A program made the position numbers and the translations under genes. Under the pieces are notes generated by a model. It ran no database searches and was not told the DNA's origin. It saw only the letters and a program-made list of their open reading frames with translations. Below are positions 53,581 to 64,000 of a stretch of 64,000 nucleotides of DNA, piece after piece (position 1 is the stretch's first letter; each line of letters starts with the position of its first letter). The stretch spans positions 932,501-996,500 of the forward strand of contig JAIVEN010000003.1 in assembly GCA_026686845.1 (NCBI GenBank), read 5' to 3'. Source of the DNA: Adenanthera pavonina. Its lineage: Eukaryota > Streptophyta > Magnoliopsida > Fabales > Fabaceae.

Positions 53581-54430
53581 CGAAGATAATCTATATATCT
53601 ATCCCATGTTAAGAGCAATAAGGTATAAGGATTTAAACTTTTAGATATTATTATAATTCAGTAGATGGTATTTATCTATAAATTAATTTGTGAGATTATA
53701 ATGTTAGTTATTTACTATTATATCTTAAAAGCATTTAATATATGAGGATTTATACTTTTAGATATTATTATAAATTAATAGTTGATATTTATTCATAAAT
53801 CAATTTATGATATTATATGTTAATTATTTACTATTATATCTTAAAAGCAGGTAAGATATGAGGAACTATAATTTTTCAGTAGTATAATAATATTTATTCA
53901 TAAATCAACTTATGAAATTATATGTTAGTTATTTACTATTATATATTAATAGCAGTTAAGATATAGAGGATTTATACTTTTAGATATTATTATAAATAAA
54001 TAGTTTATATTTATTTATATATCAATTTGTGATATTATAATGTTAGTTATTTACTATTATATCTTAAAAGCATTTAATATATGAGGATTTAAAATTTTTA
54101 GATATTATTATAAATTAATAGTTGATATTTATTCATAAATTAATTTGTGATATTATATATTAATTATTTACTATTATATCTTAAGAGCAAGTAAGATATA
54201 AGGAACTAGAATTTTTCATTAGTATAATAATATTTATTCATAATTTACGATATGAAATTATACGTTAGTTATTTACTATTATATATTAATAGCAGTTAAG
54301 ATATGAGGGATTTAAACTTTTAGATATTATTATAAATAAATAGTTTACATTTATCTATAAATCAATTTGTGAGATTATATGTTATTATGATATATTATAT
54401 CTCAATAACAATTAAGATATGGAGATTTAT
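53581..54430 (+). repeat. Minisatellite array B, ~115-bp unit with three-unit higher-order period
   Basis: About seven units are anchored by GTTAGTTATTTACTATTATA near 53700, 53817, 53930, 54046, 54163, 54260 and 54380. Three distinct unit types follow each other in the same order twice: one ends AAAAGCATTTAATATATG, one ends AAAGCAGGTAAGATATGAGG or AGAGCAAGTAAGATATAAGG, and one ends AATAGCAGTTAAGATATAG or a near variant. The larger period is about 345 bases. Confidence 0.85.
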
Positions 54431-55674
54431 GAATAAATAAATATATATTTATCTAAATAATAAATATACAGTTTTATCAAGCAGTTTTATCCGACGTATG
54501 CAGAATCATGATGTAGAATGATCCACTATTTGATTTCCTAAACAGTTAGTATTTTGGAATTTTTTTATTAAAGTTATACTTTTCAATTTTGAATATTAAG
54601 TATATCTTTATGCAGGTTGTTATAGATTGTTGCATAATTATTTTTAGATATTTTCACATTAACATTTTTTCACTAAATATTAGGTATATCTTTTGACAAA
54701 TAATAGTATAATAAATTTAATTTTGAAATGCTATGTCATTTATTATGATACAGATTTTTAAATATTAGAGTCCTTTTGTTTCAATTTTTTTATGGAAAAA
54801 TTAATTTTTTTAGTTGAAAAACACTTGTATACATAGATTTAATAGTTGTTTAAAATTTAGAAGATAATCAAAATCTAAAAAAAATGTTAATGTTTTATAC
54901 TTATTTCGAGAAGTTACTCACAGTACTTTTTGAAAAAAAAAACAGTTATGATAGATGAGAGGAAAAAATTGATTGAGGCGGATATGTACAGAAATAATTT
55001 TAAAAATTATAAAAATAATAACATGTAGCACAATAAAAATATTATAATATAAATCCATATTTTTCTCTTTAATTACTCAACAATGTAAAGATTGATGTTT
55101 TTTTCTCTTAATCAAACATGAAATAATTACATACTTTTATGAAATCTCTACACAATTAATTACTTTTTTAAATAATATGAAAGTCATATTTTAAAAAAAT
55201 GTAATAATGAAACAAGCTTAAAACGTTAGCAATTACGTTTGTATTATAAATAAATATAATTTTTTTGAATGAATGTATTTTTTGTTGTTATAAAAAATCA
55301 ATAATTTAAATTATTATAACTAGAAAATTATTTTATTTTTACTTATCGTAATTAATTATAAATGAAATTATTATCTCCATCTTTATAGGGATTATAAAAA
55401 GTTTTATATTATGCCCATTTTTATAATTTTTATTTTTTCAACAAATAACAATTGATATTAACAATTATTATATATTAGGTTGTTAATGTTATACTAAGAT
55501 TTGCAAATCATCTATATATTAGTTGTTATCTTAAAATCAGGGAGTATAATCTTATATGAAAAAAACATTGTTAGATTTGTGTAGTATTTATTTTCTATGG
55601 ATCCTCTATGTATTTGGTTTGATTTATGAATTTGTGCATTTATTTAGAAAATCATTTGTTTAATTGTTTAATAG
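54431..55674. other. AT-rich spacer inside the Helitron
   Basis: No coding potential recognised. Confidence 0.5.
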
Positions 55675-56249
55675 GTATAATATTTATCTTCGTGTAAATG
55701 ATGATTATGGATCTGCTAATTTCATTCTCTTTGCTCGTGAAATTCCCAAGTTTTTTAAATGTATTTCTCATAATCAGAATAGTTCTATGCACCAGGTATT
55801 TGCAATTTTCCATGAAAATTTTATTTTAAATCTAACCTTTAAAGTGTAGTATAATTATTTTTTACAATATAAGTCAAACAATAATGTATGCATGATGAAT
55901 TTATCTATAGAAATATTTATGTGTTTATCTTATTATGGATATGACACCTTGATAATATTATTAATTTTCAAACAATTTGTATAGTATTTATAACAAATAA
56001 CATTAGTTTGATATCTTTTGAATAACATTTTATCATGGGATGAAAAGTATTTAATTTTCTCTATTGTTATAATGACAGGATAATGATGATGTTAGCCGCT
56101 TAACACTACCCTTGATTGGAAAACAATTTATTTTCAAAGTCCGTGTCAAAAGAATCAATATCAATGGAGCAGGTTCTATAAATTTGGTGATTCAAATGGG
56201 TGACATTAACGTTGCATACACAGCTCATACCAACAATATTAATATCTAG
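55675..56249 (+). pseudogene. Helitron RPA70-like gene, second copy, C-terminal fragment
   Basis: Two exons remain: about 55675-55795 (LRVNDDYGSANFILFAREIP, OB-fold strand pattern) and 56079-56249 (LIGKQFIFKVRVKRI ... VIQMGDINVAYTA, stop TAG). They match the last OB fold of the first copy (VVDETGSAQFIVFDREFSKF ... FLGKKFVFKIKTSD). The first OB folds and the zinc ribbon are missing, so this is a truncated duplicate. Confidence 0.75.
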
Positions 56250-56519
56250 GAAAATGTTTATTGAGTATTTTTTTATGGCCATTAAAAGTTTATGTATGGA
56301 ATTACGCTAATGGAGTATGCCTACAATAATGCTTATTCATGTAATGTTTATTGATTAACATTAAAAATTGGGAAATGAAAAAAAAAAGTTTCTTCATGGT
56401 GATTACGAATTAATTTGTTTCAACATCAAATTCTCAATTGTATTATTAATACTTAATTGTGATATCTTTCATATTAACATATAGAGAATGTTAGTTTGTA
56501 AAATCAATATTATCCAAAG

Positions 56520-57190
56520 ATTCACTAAATCAATGTTAGTTTATAAATAAGGTATGGGGATTTAGACATTTAAATATTATTATAATTCAGTAATTTATAT
56601 TTATACATAAATCAATATGTGAGATTATATTGTTAGTTATTTACTATTATATCTTAATAGCAGTTAAGATATAGAGATTTAGACTTTTAGATATTATTAT
56701 AAAATAAAAGTTTATATTTATCCATAAATCAATTTGTGAGATTATATGTTAGTTATTTACTATTATATCTTAAAAGTAGCTAAAATATAATGATTTAGAG
56801 TTTTAGATATTATTATAATTCATTAGTTTATATTTATCCATAAATCAATTTGTAAGATTATATGTTAGTTATTTACTATTATATATTAAGAGCAGTTAAG
56901 ATATATGAATTTATACTTTTAGATATTATTATAATTCACTAATATAATAATATTTAACTATACATCAATTTGTGAGATTATATGTTAGTCATTTACTATT
57001 ATCTCTTAAGAGCAGTTAAGATATGGAAGATTTAGATTTTTATATATTACTATAAATCAATAGTTTATATTTATCCATAAATCAATCTGTGAGATTATAT
57101 ATTAGTTATTTACTACTATATCTTAATAACAGTTAAGATATAGAGATTTAGACTTTTAGATATTATTATAAATCAATAATTTATATTTAT
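56520..57190 (+). repeat. Minisatellite array C, ~115-bp unit
   Basis: About five units, each with GAGATTATATGTTAGTTATT then TACTATTATATCTTAA then AGCAGTTAAGATAT (near 56629, 56743, 56857, 56976 and 57090). The unit is the same as in arrays A and B. Confidence 0.85.
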
Positions 57191-57790
57191 CTTTTGTCAA
57201 TTTAACTAATTCTTAACAACGAAAAACACATCATCTTTGTTGTAAGTATCGACAATATATAGAATTAAAGCAGATCAAGATATGATGATCTATATAAATT
57301 GAGAAGTATACGTAATCATTATATAATAAAGATAATTATCAAAAAGTTTTAGCCGACATATGCGGGATGATGTTAATTTAGCCGTGTCTTATGCTTCTAT
57401 CATGCAAACACTGGATTGTTATTTGATTTTTAGTCTCCTTGGCAATCTCTTCGACACCCTCAGTAAGTTCTTCATGTTTTTTGTTGTTGCTCCATAACTT
57501 TGAGGTAAGTTTCAAATTTTTATATAACAAGCACAATTTTAAAAGTTATATCATGAAATTTTGTGTGTTATTCTGATCTCAATATGAAAGTTGTAATTAT
57601 TATCATCACATGTAAACTTCAATTATAAAGTGTTATGCTGTTTTCATTCTTCAGAAAAGAATATTGGACTGTAGACTACTCTATAATGATAACGATTATA
57701 ATTATTAATAATAACACAAACTGTTTTTTTTCCAAAATGAGGTATTATTGTTTCCACAATTTTTTTTTTATATTTTCAGTATGATTAACT

Positions 57791-59772
57791 ATGGATGGAT
57801 CGAATCAGAATACTTTTAGGTTGTCTATATCAGCTAGAATACATACTCATCTAACAGAAATGGAGACAACAAATGGTAAATTAAGTTTGAGTGTATTATT
57901 TGTATAATATTTATATTCTAATTTTCTTATAGTTGTATTTTTTTTGTTTAATCAATTTAATTTAATTTTTTTGTATAATTTCTCTTAGAAAATTTGAACT
58001 ACTAATATATAAAATTTTGGTAGATAAAATTCATTATAGGTCAGAACAGGTTGCTGCACGTCGGAATCGAATTGAAATCATGAGGAAAAAGAGTAAGTAT
58101 TGCAATAAGTATTTTCTATTATTATCAATTATGGTTTTTATATTTAACATGTAACATATATATGATATATATTGGGTTACTCTTTTTAATAGAGCGTATG
58201 AATAGATAAAAGAAAATTTGTGATGTTTCTTCATGCAATGATACATATATTGAACGCTCTCCATTGTCTGACATCACAAATATTGGAAATTCTATCCAAA
58301 GACATGGTATTATTTTCATTATATATATATCGCTATATATACTAACTGAGTGTTTATATATATTATCTCTAATATATTAATATAATGAATCTTCTATTTT
58401 CTAATTGAAGATGAACCCACATCAAGAAAGAAAACAAAAAGCCAGCATCATAGGAATATCAGCATAGGAAATTGTCCTCTTCAAATAGCTGGGTCATCAA
58501 GTGTTGATCAAGATTCTTTATTATCTCGGACTCAAGGTTACATTATAGTAAAATATATTAATGATTCTACAAAAAATATGCATTATGTATATGAAAAAGT
58601 TTATTATTTTATTCAAATATGATAGGTTATTACTTTAATAACTAATAGTAATACATTAACACACTATAGATACATTACTTTTTAGATTGTATTTGTACTT
58701 TATTGCTAATTTAAGCATTTAAATTCATTTTGGTAGATTCCATTGAGATGATGGATAATAACAGCTCAAAATCATCATCTATTGTTTACCATAATAATTC
58801 TGCCAATTCAACTGTTAGTTATTCCATTCAAGCTAATATAGATAAAGCAGGTTTGATTCTTAATATTTCGCTATATCTTTTATTGTGTGTTTTATTAAGA
58901 TTATGAAAAAAATATAATTTAATTATGTAATAAATGCTCATTTACATTCTATATTTAATAGATTATTATAACTAATATCTATCAGTATTGCTTTGTTAAA
59001 ATTGTAATATGTTTACAGTTATACAAGAAAATGTTGAAGACCAATTGTTTATGAATCCAATTATGTTTGAAGATGACACTGATGATGAAAGTAAGATATA
59101 TTGATTTTGTTTTTCATGGCATTATTTAACTTATGAAGATTATTTTTATGTTAATTCCATTTTTAATGTTGCAAATGTTGATAGATAACTATCCTGCATA
59201 TATATCATCTGCTGACCCAGGTACAATATCCAATATTTTTTTCGTACAAGCAGTTATTTTAGTAGATGCCTTTATTAAATTGGTACCAAATGCAAATTCA
59301 ATAAACTATATACATATATATCTTTTTATAGAATATTGTGATCTCATTTATACATGTCAGTTTTACAATGCAAACTTTTGATTTGATGAAAGGACAAGGA
59401 AAGATGGTGCAAGAAGAAACCCATTATTCAGTATGTGTTGTCTTAAGAGAAAGATTCAGCTTCCTTCATCACAAGCTCCTCCATACATACTTGATAGGCT
59501 TTTTAATGGGAATTATGCCATCAGCAAACATTTTCATGATAATATCAGAGCATATAATATGATGTTCGCATTTACTTCTATGGGAGTGAAAATTGACAAA
59601 AAAGTCAATAATGGTCGTGGTCCATATATATATATATATATAATAAGCGGACAAAATGTCCATCTTATTGGAAGTGTTTTTCCTATGGATGGAATGACTC
59701 CAAGATTTGCACAGTTTTATATTTATGACACAATCAATGAAGTATCCAATAGAACTCATTCATTTGGGCAAT
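57791..59772 (+). pseudogene. Helitron Rep/helicase gene, N-terminal exons
   Basis: Several short exons with GT..AG introns lead into the conserved Helitron N-terminal domain. The start is taken at ATG 57791 (MDGSNQNTFRL). Exon 2 reads EQVAARRNRIEIMRKK. Later exons are Ser/Asn-rich. The exon from about 59331 reads ERTRKDGARRNPLFSMCCLK, LPSSQAPPYILDRLF, AYNMMFAFTSMGVK and RFAQFYIYDTINEVSNR, all standard Helitron strings. Lesions: an in-frame TAA near 58207-58209, and TGA at 59379-59381 where the family has Trp before the FDERTRK string. A (TA)n tract near 59625-59642 extends the protein by Tyr-Ile repeats. Confidence 0.8.
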
Positions 59773-59886
59773 ATATAGTACTTTATTTTACATCTCTTAT
59801 ATAGTGCTTTATTTTACATGTCATATAGAGCTTTTTACTTCTTATTTTTTATTCATTTATTGTATTATTTATGTTTTTGTATGTAG

Positions 59887-62127
59887 GCGGAAAGACAGAG
59901 ATAGTATACTTCAATTAGATATGGTTCAATTGCTTAAAGATATGCTGGATGAGCATAATGTTCTTGTGCAAACATTTCGCATGACACGAGACATGTTAGG
60001 CGTAAATCAAACTGAGCATGTGAAAATTAGATTGATTCATAAACGTGGCAAAGATAGCAGGAGATATAATCTTCCTACTACTACAAATGAAATTGCAGCA
60101 TTAATAGTTAGTGATATTGGATCTACAGAATCTGATAGGGATATTATTGTTCAATACAAGTCAGGGCTACTAGAGCGGATACATGAAACTCATCCGCTAT
60201 ACTTGCCAATGCAATATCCATTGTTATATGTGTATGGTGAGGATGGTTATCGAGATGACATTTTGCATAATGATAATATGTTGACTACACATGGCAGAAA
60301 TAACAAACTGACATTGCGAGAATATTTTGCATACAAGATTCAAGATCGTCATGGTGATACATCATTAATCCTTCGTTCAGGAAAATTGTTCCAGCAATTT
60401 TTGGTTGATGGGTATGCAATGATTGAATCCCAAAGGTTGTCGTTTATAAGGAATAATCAAAAGAAGTTGAGAGCTGAATTATACAAAGGCCTTGCAGATG
60501 CTGTGTTGAGAGGTGAGAATACGCCATCGTCTTTAGGAAAAAGAATAATTCTCCCATCATCATTCACAGGTGGTGTTCGTTATACTATCCAAAATTATCA
60601 AGATGCAATGGCGATATGCAAGTGGGCAGGATATCCAGATTTATTTATAACATTCACATGCAATCCTAAATGGCCTGAAATAACTAGACTTTTGGAGGAT
60701 AAGAATTTGCATGTTGAGGATCATCCAGATGCTATAGTTAAAATTTTTAAGTTAAAATTGGATATGATAATAAAAGAAATACGGAAAAATGAGATCTTTG
60801 GGAAGGTGAAGGCAGGTACTATTTTTATAAATTATTTCTATAGATATACTTATTTGTTTGTACAATATTCAACTTCATATTACTAATAATATTTTATTAT
60901 CATTGCAACTCTATATACAATAGAGTTTCAGAAGCATGGTTTTCCACATGCTCATATTCTGGTGTTCGTATGTAATAATGACAAGTTCCCTTCATCAAGT
61001 GATATAGACAAAATAATATCAGCTGAAATCCCAGGTAAGGATAAGAATCCTAGACTATTTGAAGCTATCAGCACTTTTATGATTCATGGACCTTGTGGCT
61101 CAATTAATCCAAATTCACCATGTATGGTTGATGGGGAATGCTCCAAGCATTATCCAAAGGCATTTAATGGTAACACGATAATTGATGAAGATGGATATCC
61201 CAGGTATAGAAGGTCAGATAATGGTGCAATCATAGTAAAAAATGGCATTGAACTAGATAACAGATTTGTTATCCCTTATAATCCATATTTATTGTTAAAG
61301 TACAATGCTCACATAAATGTTGAGCATTGCAATCATGCTCAATCAATTAAGTATTTATTTAAGTATGTGAACAAAGGGCATAATAGGGTCACGATGGCTT
61401 TTTATACAGATTCACAAGATAATAATCATGATAGAATACATGATGAGATAAAACTGTACTATGATTGTAGATATCTATCTCCATGTGAGGCTGTTTGGAG
61501 AATATTTTCTTTTGATATCAATTATAGAAAACCGTCTGTGGAAAGGTTATCTTTTCATTTGCCAAATCAACAAGCGGTTGTATTTGATGATGATGAGTCA
61601 CTTGATTCCGTGCTAGAAAGAAGTTCAAACAAGAACACCATGTTTTTGGCATGGTTTCTAGCTAATATTAAGTATAAAGATTTAGCAAAGCAGTTGTGTT
61701 ACCATGAATTCCCAACTAAATTTGTGTACAAGAAGAAAAACCATGAGTGGACTCTTAGGAAGAAAGGATTTTCAATTGGAAAACTATATTTTACTCCACC
61801 TGGCAGCGATGAATTGCACTATTTGCGAACTTTATTAACTATAGTTAGAGGTTGTACATCATATGAAAGTATTAGAACAATTGATGGAATTGTTTATCTT
61901 ACTTTTAGAGATGCATGTTATGCACTTGGATTGTTAGATGATGATAAGGAGTACATAGATGGAATTATAGAAGCAAGTCATTGGGCTACTGCAGAGTTTC
62001 TTCGAAGGTTATACTGTATTTCTCTGTTGTCTAGCTCTATGTCAAGACCAGAGTTTGTATGGGAGAAAACATGGCAGTTCCTCTCAGACGACATATTGTA
62101 TAAACAAAGATCTATAAGGACATCAAG
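59887..62127 (+). pseudogene. Helitron Rep (HUH, two-tyrosine) catalytic domain
   Basis: This is the nicking and joining domain of the rolling-circle transposase. 59887-60815 encodes the upstream region (FQQFLVDGYAMIESQRLSF, GGVRYTIQNYQDAMAIC, PDLFITFTCNPKWPEI). A probable intron at 60816-60923 follows. The HUH motif PHAH is at 60944-60955 (His codons 60947-60949 and 60953-60955). CSKHYPKAF comes next, then the two catalytic tyrosines in YLFKYVNKG (codons 61352-61354 and 61364-61366). The end reads SMSRPEFVWEKTWQFLSDDI, then a donor at 62128. This part is open and all key residues are kept. The phase across the next intron (62128-62251) does not close by my reading, so a small indel may lie there. 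Confidence 0.87.
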
Positions 62128-62251
62128 GTATGTTTCAAATATATACTCAATTATTTTTATATAAATAATCAATTTGATAATTCAATTACATTTATAATGT
62201 AAGTCATTTCAAAAGGTATTATATATTAATGTGTCTTTTTTTTTTGCACAG

Positions 62252-63914
62252 GATTGCATCTATCAGATGAAGAAATTCAAAACTTTGCTCTCATAGAAAT
62301 TGAAAATACTTTACAATCAAATGGTAAGAGCCTTATTGATTTCCATTCTATGCCTGTTCCCAACACAACAAGCATAAATGTAAGTATGAACAAGTTGATT
62401 CGAGCAGAATTAAATTATGATAGAGCTGCTCTTATTAATCAATTGCCTGCATTGATTAAATCTTTAACTCCTGAACAATTGAGAATTTATGATGATATTG
62501 TTTTAGCCGTTGACTCTGGTAAAGGAGGAGTATTCTTTAATTATGGGTATGGAGGAATTGGTAAAACATATGTAAGGAATACTCTTTCAACCTCTTTAAG
62601 ATCTCAGGGCAAAATTGTTTTGAATGTAGCATTAAGTGGTATTGCTTCCTTATTACTACCTGGTGGAAGAACTGCTCATTCTCAATTTTGTATACCTCTT
62701 GATGTTCATAAAGATACTATATGCAATATAAAACAGGGTAGTCATCTTACTGAGCTATTGGTTCATACTTCTTTAATTATATGGGATGAAGTGCATATGG
62801 CTAATAAATTTTGCTTTGAGGCTCTTGACCGTAGCTTAAGGGATATCTTAAAACTATCCAATCCATCAGCTATAAATCTTCCTTTTGGAGGTAAGGTAAT
62901 TGTATTTGGTGGGGATTTTAGACAAATTCTACCTGTGATACTAAGAGGGACTCGGGAGGATATAGTGTTTTCTACTATTAATTCATCTTATATTTAGGAT
63001 CACTGTAAACTACTTACTCTGACAAGAAATATGAGACTCCTTGTAACAAACTCGTCTGATGCCAATAGAGAAATACAAGAGTTTTCTGATTGGATTCTTT
63101 CTATAGGTGATGGAACAAGTACTGATACTAATGATGGGAACACTGATATCAAAATTCCTGAAGATTTGTTATTGTATGTGTCAGGCAATCCTATCAAATC
63201 AATAGTAGAAGCCACTTATCTGAATCTCTATGAGAATTTGAATATATCATCTTACTTCAGAGATAGAGCTATATTAGCCCCTACTTTGTCTGTTGTTGAT
63301 CGTGTTAATGAATATATGTTGTCTTTATTACCAGGGGAAGATATGGTGTACTATAGTTCTGATAGCATAATTAAGGAAAATTGTAATATGGATTCTGTTG
63401 ATGATCTCCATTCCACTGAATTTTTTAATTCAATTTCCATGTCAGGTCTTCCTAATTATGAAATTAAGTTAAAGGTTGGTGCACCTATTATTCTAATGAG
63501 AAATATTGACAAGTCATTGGGTCTTTATAATGGTACTCTTCTCATTGTTACACAAGCTGGCAAACATGTACTTCAAGCTAAAGTCATGTCTGGATCAAAT
63601 GAAGAGATGAAAGTTTGTATACCCAGAATATCTATGATTCCACCAGATTCAAGATTGCCATTTATTATGAAGCGACGTCAATTTCCTGTAATGTTAGCTT
63701 TTGCTTTAACAATTAACAAAAGTCAAGGGGAAAGTCTATGCAATGTGGGTTTGTACTTACCAAGACCCGTATTCACACATGGACAACTTTATGTTGCTTT
63801 ATCACTGTACGATCTAGAAGTGGATTAAAGATATTAATTCTATATCAAGATGACAATTCAAGTGACACAACCACAAATGTTATTTACAAGAAAGTGTTTA
63901 ATAATCTCACTTGA
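62252..63914 (+). pseudogene. Helitron Pif1-type helicase domain
   Basis: The C-terminal SF1B helicase of RepHel, which unwinds DNA during transposition. Visible parts: LTPEQLRIYDDIV, Walker A GYGGIGKT (62545-62568), SGIASLLLPGGRTAHS, Walker B region LIIWDEVHM, then FGGDFRQILPV. Next come TRNMRL, GAPIILMRNID, and finally LTINKSQGESL and FTHGQLYVALS. Lesions: TAG at 62995-62997 where the frame continues on both sides (DHCKLLTLTRNMRL follows), and a one-base loss near 63805-63806. After that loss the natural end (RSGLKILILYQDD ... NNLT) lies in the next frame, closing at 63914. The frame in use stops early at 63828. Confidence 0.87.
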
Positions 63915-64000
63915 TTATATTGTATTAATCTATACTTTATGGTCACTTAATATTATTTATAAATTAAACAATTTACAATGTTATTGTGCTTTCCATTTAT
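63915..64000. other. Start of the Helitron 3' region
   Basis: AT-rich. No CTRR end with hairpin is seen before the window closes. Confidence 0.5.

Larger units (their letters stand above)
50502..64000 (+). mobile_element. Helitron, autonomous type, 5' end to beyond the window
   Basis: The left end TCTATTATATATATAAAAG, directly after an A, matches the TC-starting terminus of plant Helitrons (TCTATACTATATATAAAA type). Downstream on the same strand lie two RPA-like genes and a Rep/helicase gene, the standard content of autonomous plant Helitrons. Three arrays of one ~115-bp minisatellite separate the modules. The CTRR 3' end with its hairpin is not in the window, so the element exceeds 13.4 kb. 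Several stops and a frameshift make this copy non-autonomous at present. No captured host gene fragment was recognised in it. Confidence 0.88.

Noticed and set aside
53581..57190. CRISPR array
   Set aside because: The repeats are long, contiguous and AT-rich with no unique spacers, and the genome is a plant. They are minisatellites.

Overview
This is a strongly AT-rich nuclear segment from a flowering plant, most likely a eudicot. The evidence is a multi-exon kinesin-12 gene with GT..AG introns, a tandem cluster of five-exon tropinone-reductase-like (TRL) short-chain dehydrogenase genes, a degenerate plant U6 snRNA copy, and plant-type transposons (hAT and Stowaway MITEs, solo LTRs, a MULE fragment, a LINE fragment and a RepHel Helitron). 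I do not commit to a genus.

Layout. 107-3996 (minus strand): twelve exons of a phragmoplast-type kinesin-12 gene that runs off the left edge. 4.1-10.9 kb: AT-rich intergenic DNA with a hAT-like MITE and an LTR-like remnant ending at 10181. 10.9-36 kb: four head-to-tail duplicated blocks, each carrying a TRL gene on the minus strand. Copy 1 (11522-13318) is intact. Copy 2 (18167-20205) is open but has lost its catalytic tyrosine. Copy 3 (24705-25446) is a remnant. Copy 4 (28739-30209) is broken by a 31-base deletion. The blocks are separated or split by a LINE endonuclease fragment, a 719-bp copia-like solo LTR and a 4.8-kb Ty3-type solo LTR. 36-50.5 kb: repeat-rich DNA with a MULE transposase fragment, a U6 pseudogene, a hAT element nested in a CACTA-like element, and a 3-kb solo LTR nested in a Stowaway-like element.

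50502 to the right edge: a large autonomous-type Helitron in decay. It holds two RPA-like (single-strand DNA binding) gene copies and a Rep/helicase gene with HUH and two-tyrosine motifs. The coding modules are separated by three arrays of one ~115-bp minisatellite, and one array has a three-unit higher-order structure. The Helitron carries several nonsense codons and a frameshift, so this copy is probably not autonomous now. Its 3' end lies outside the window.

The main points for a second look are: (1) a kinesin-12 whose reading frame and splice sites are intact but whose P-loop and switch II residues are altered; (2) a TRL cluster whose copies show successive stages of loss, with insertions that can be ordered from empty sites in the sister copies; (3) the modular Helitron with its interspersed minisatellites. 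Exon limits were read by eye from splice sites and reading-frame continuity. No search or alignment program was run.
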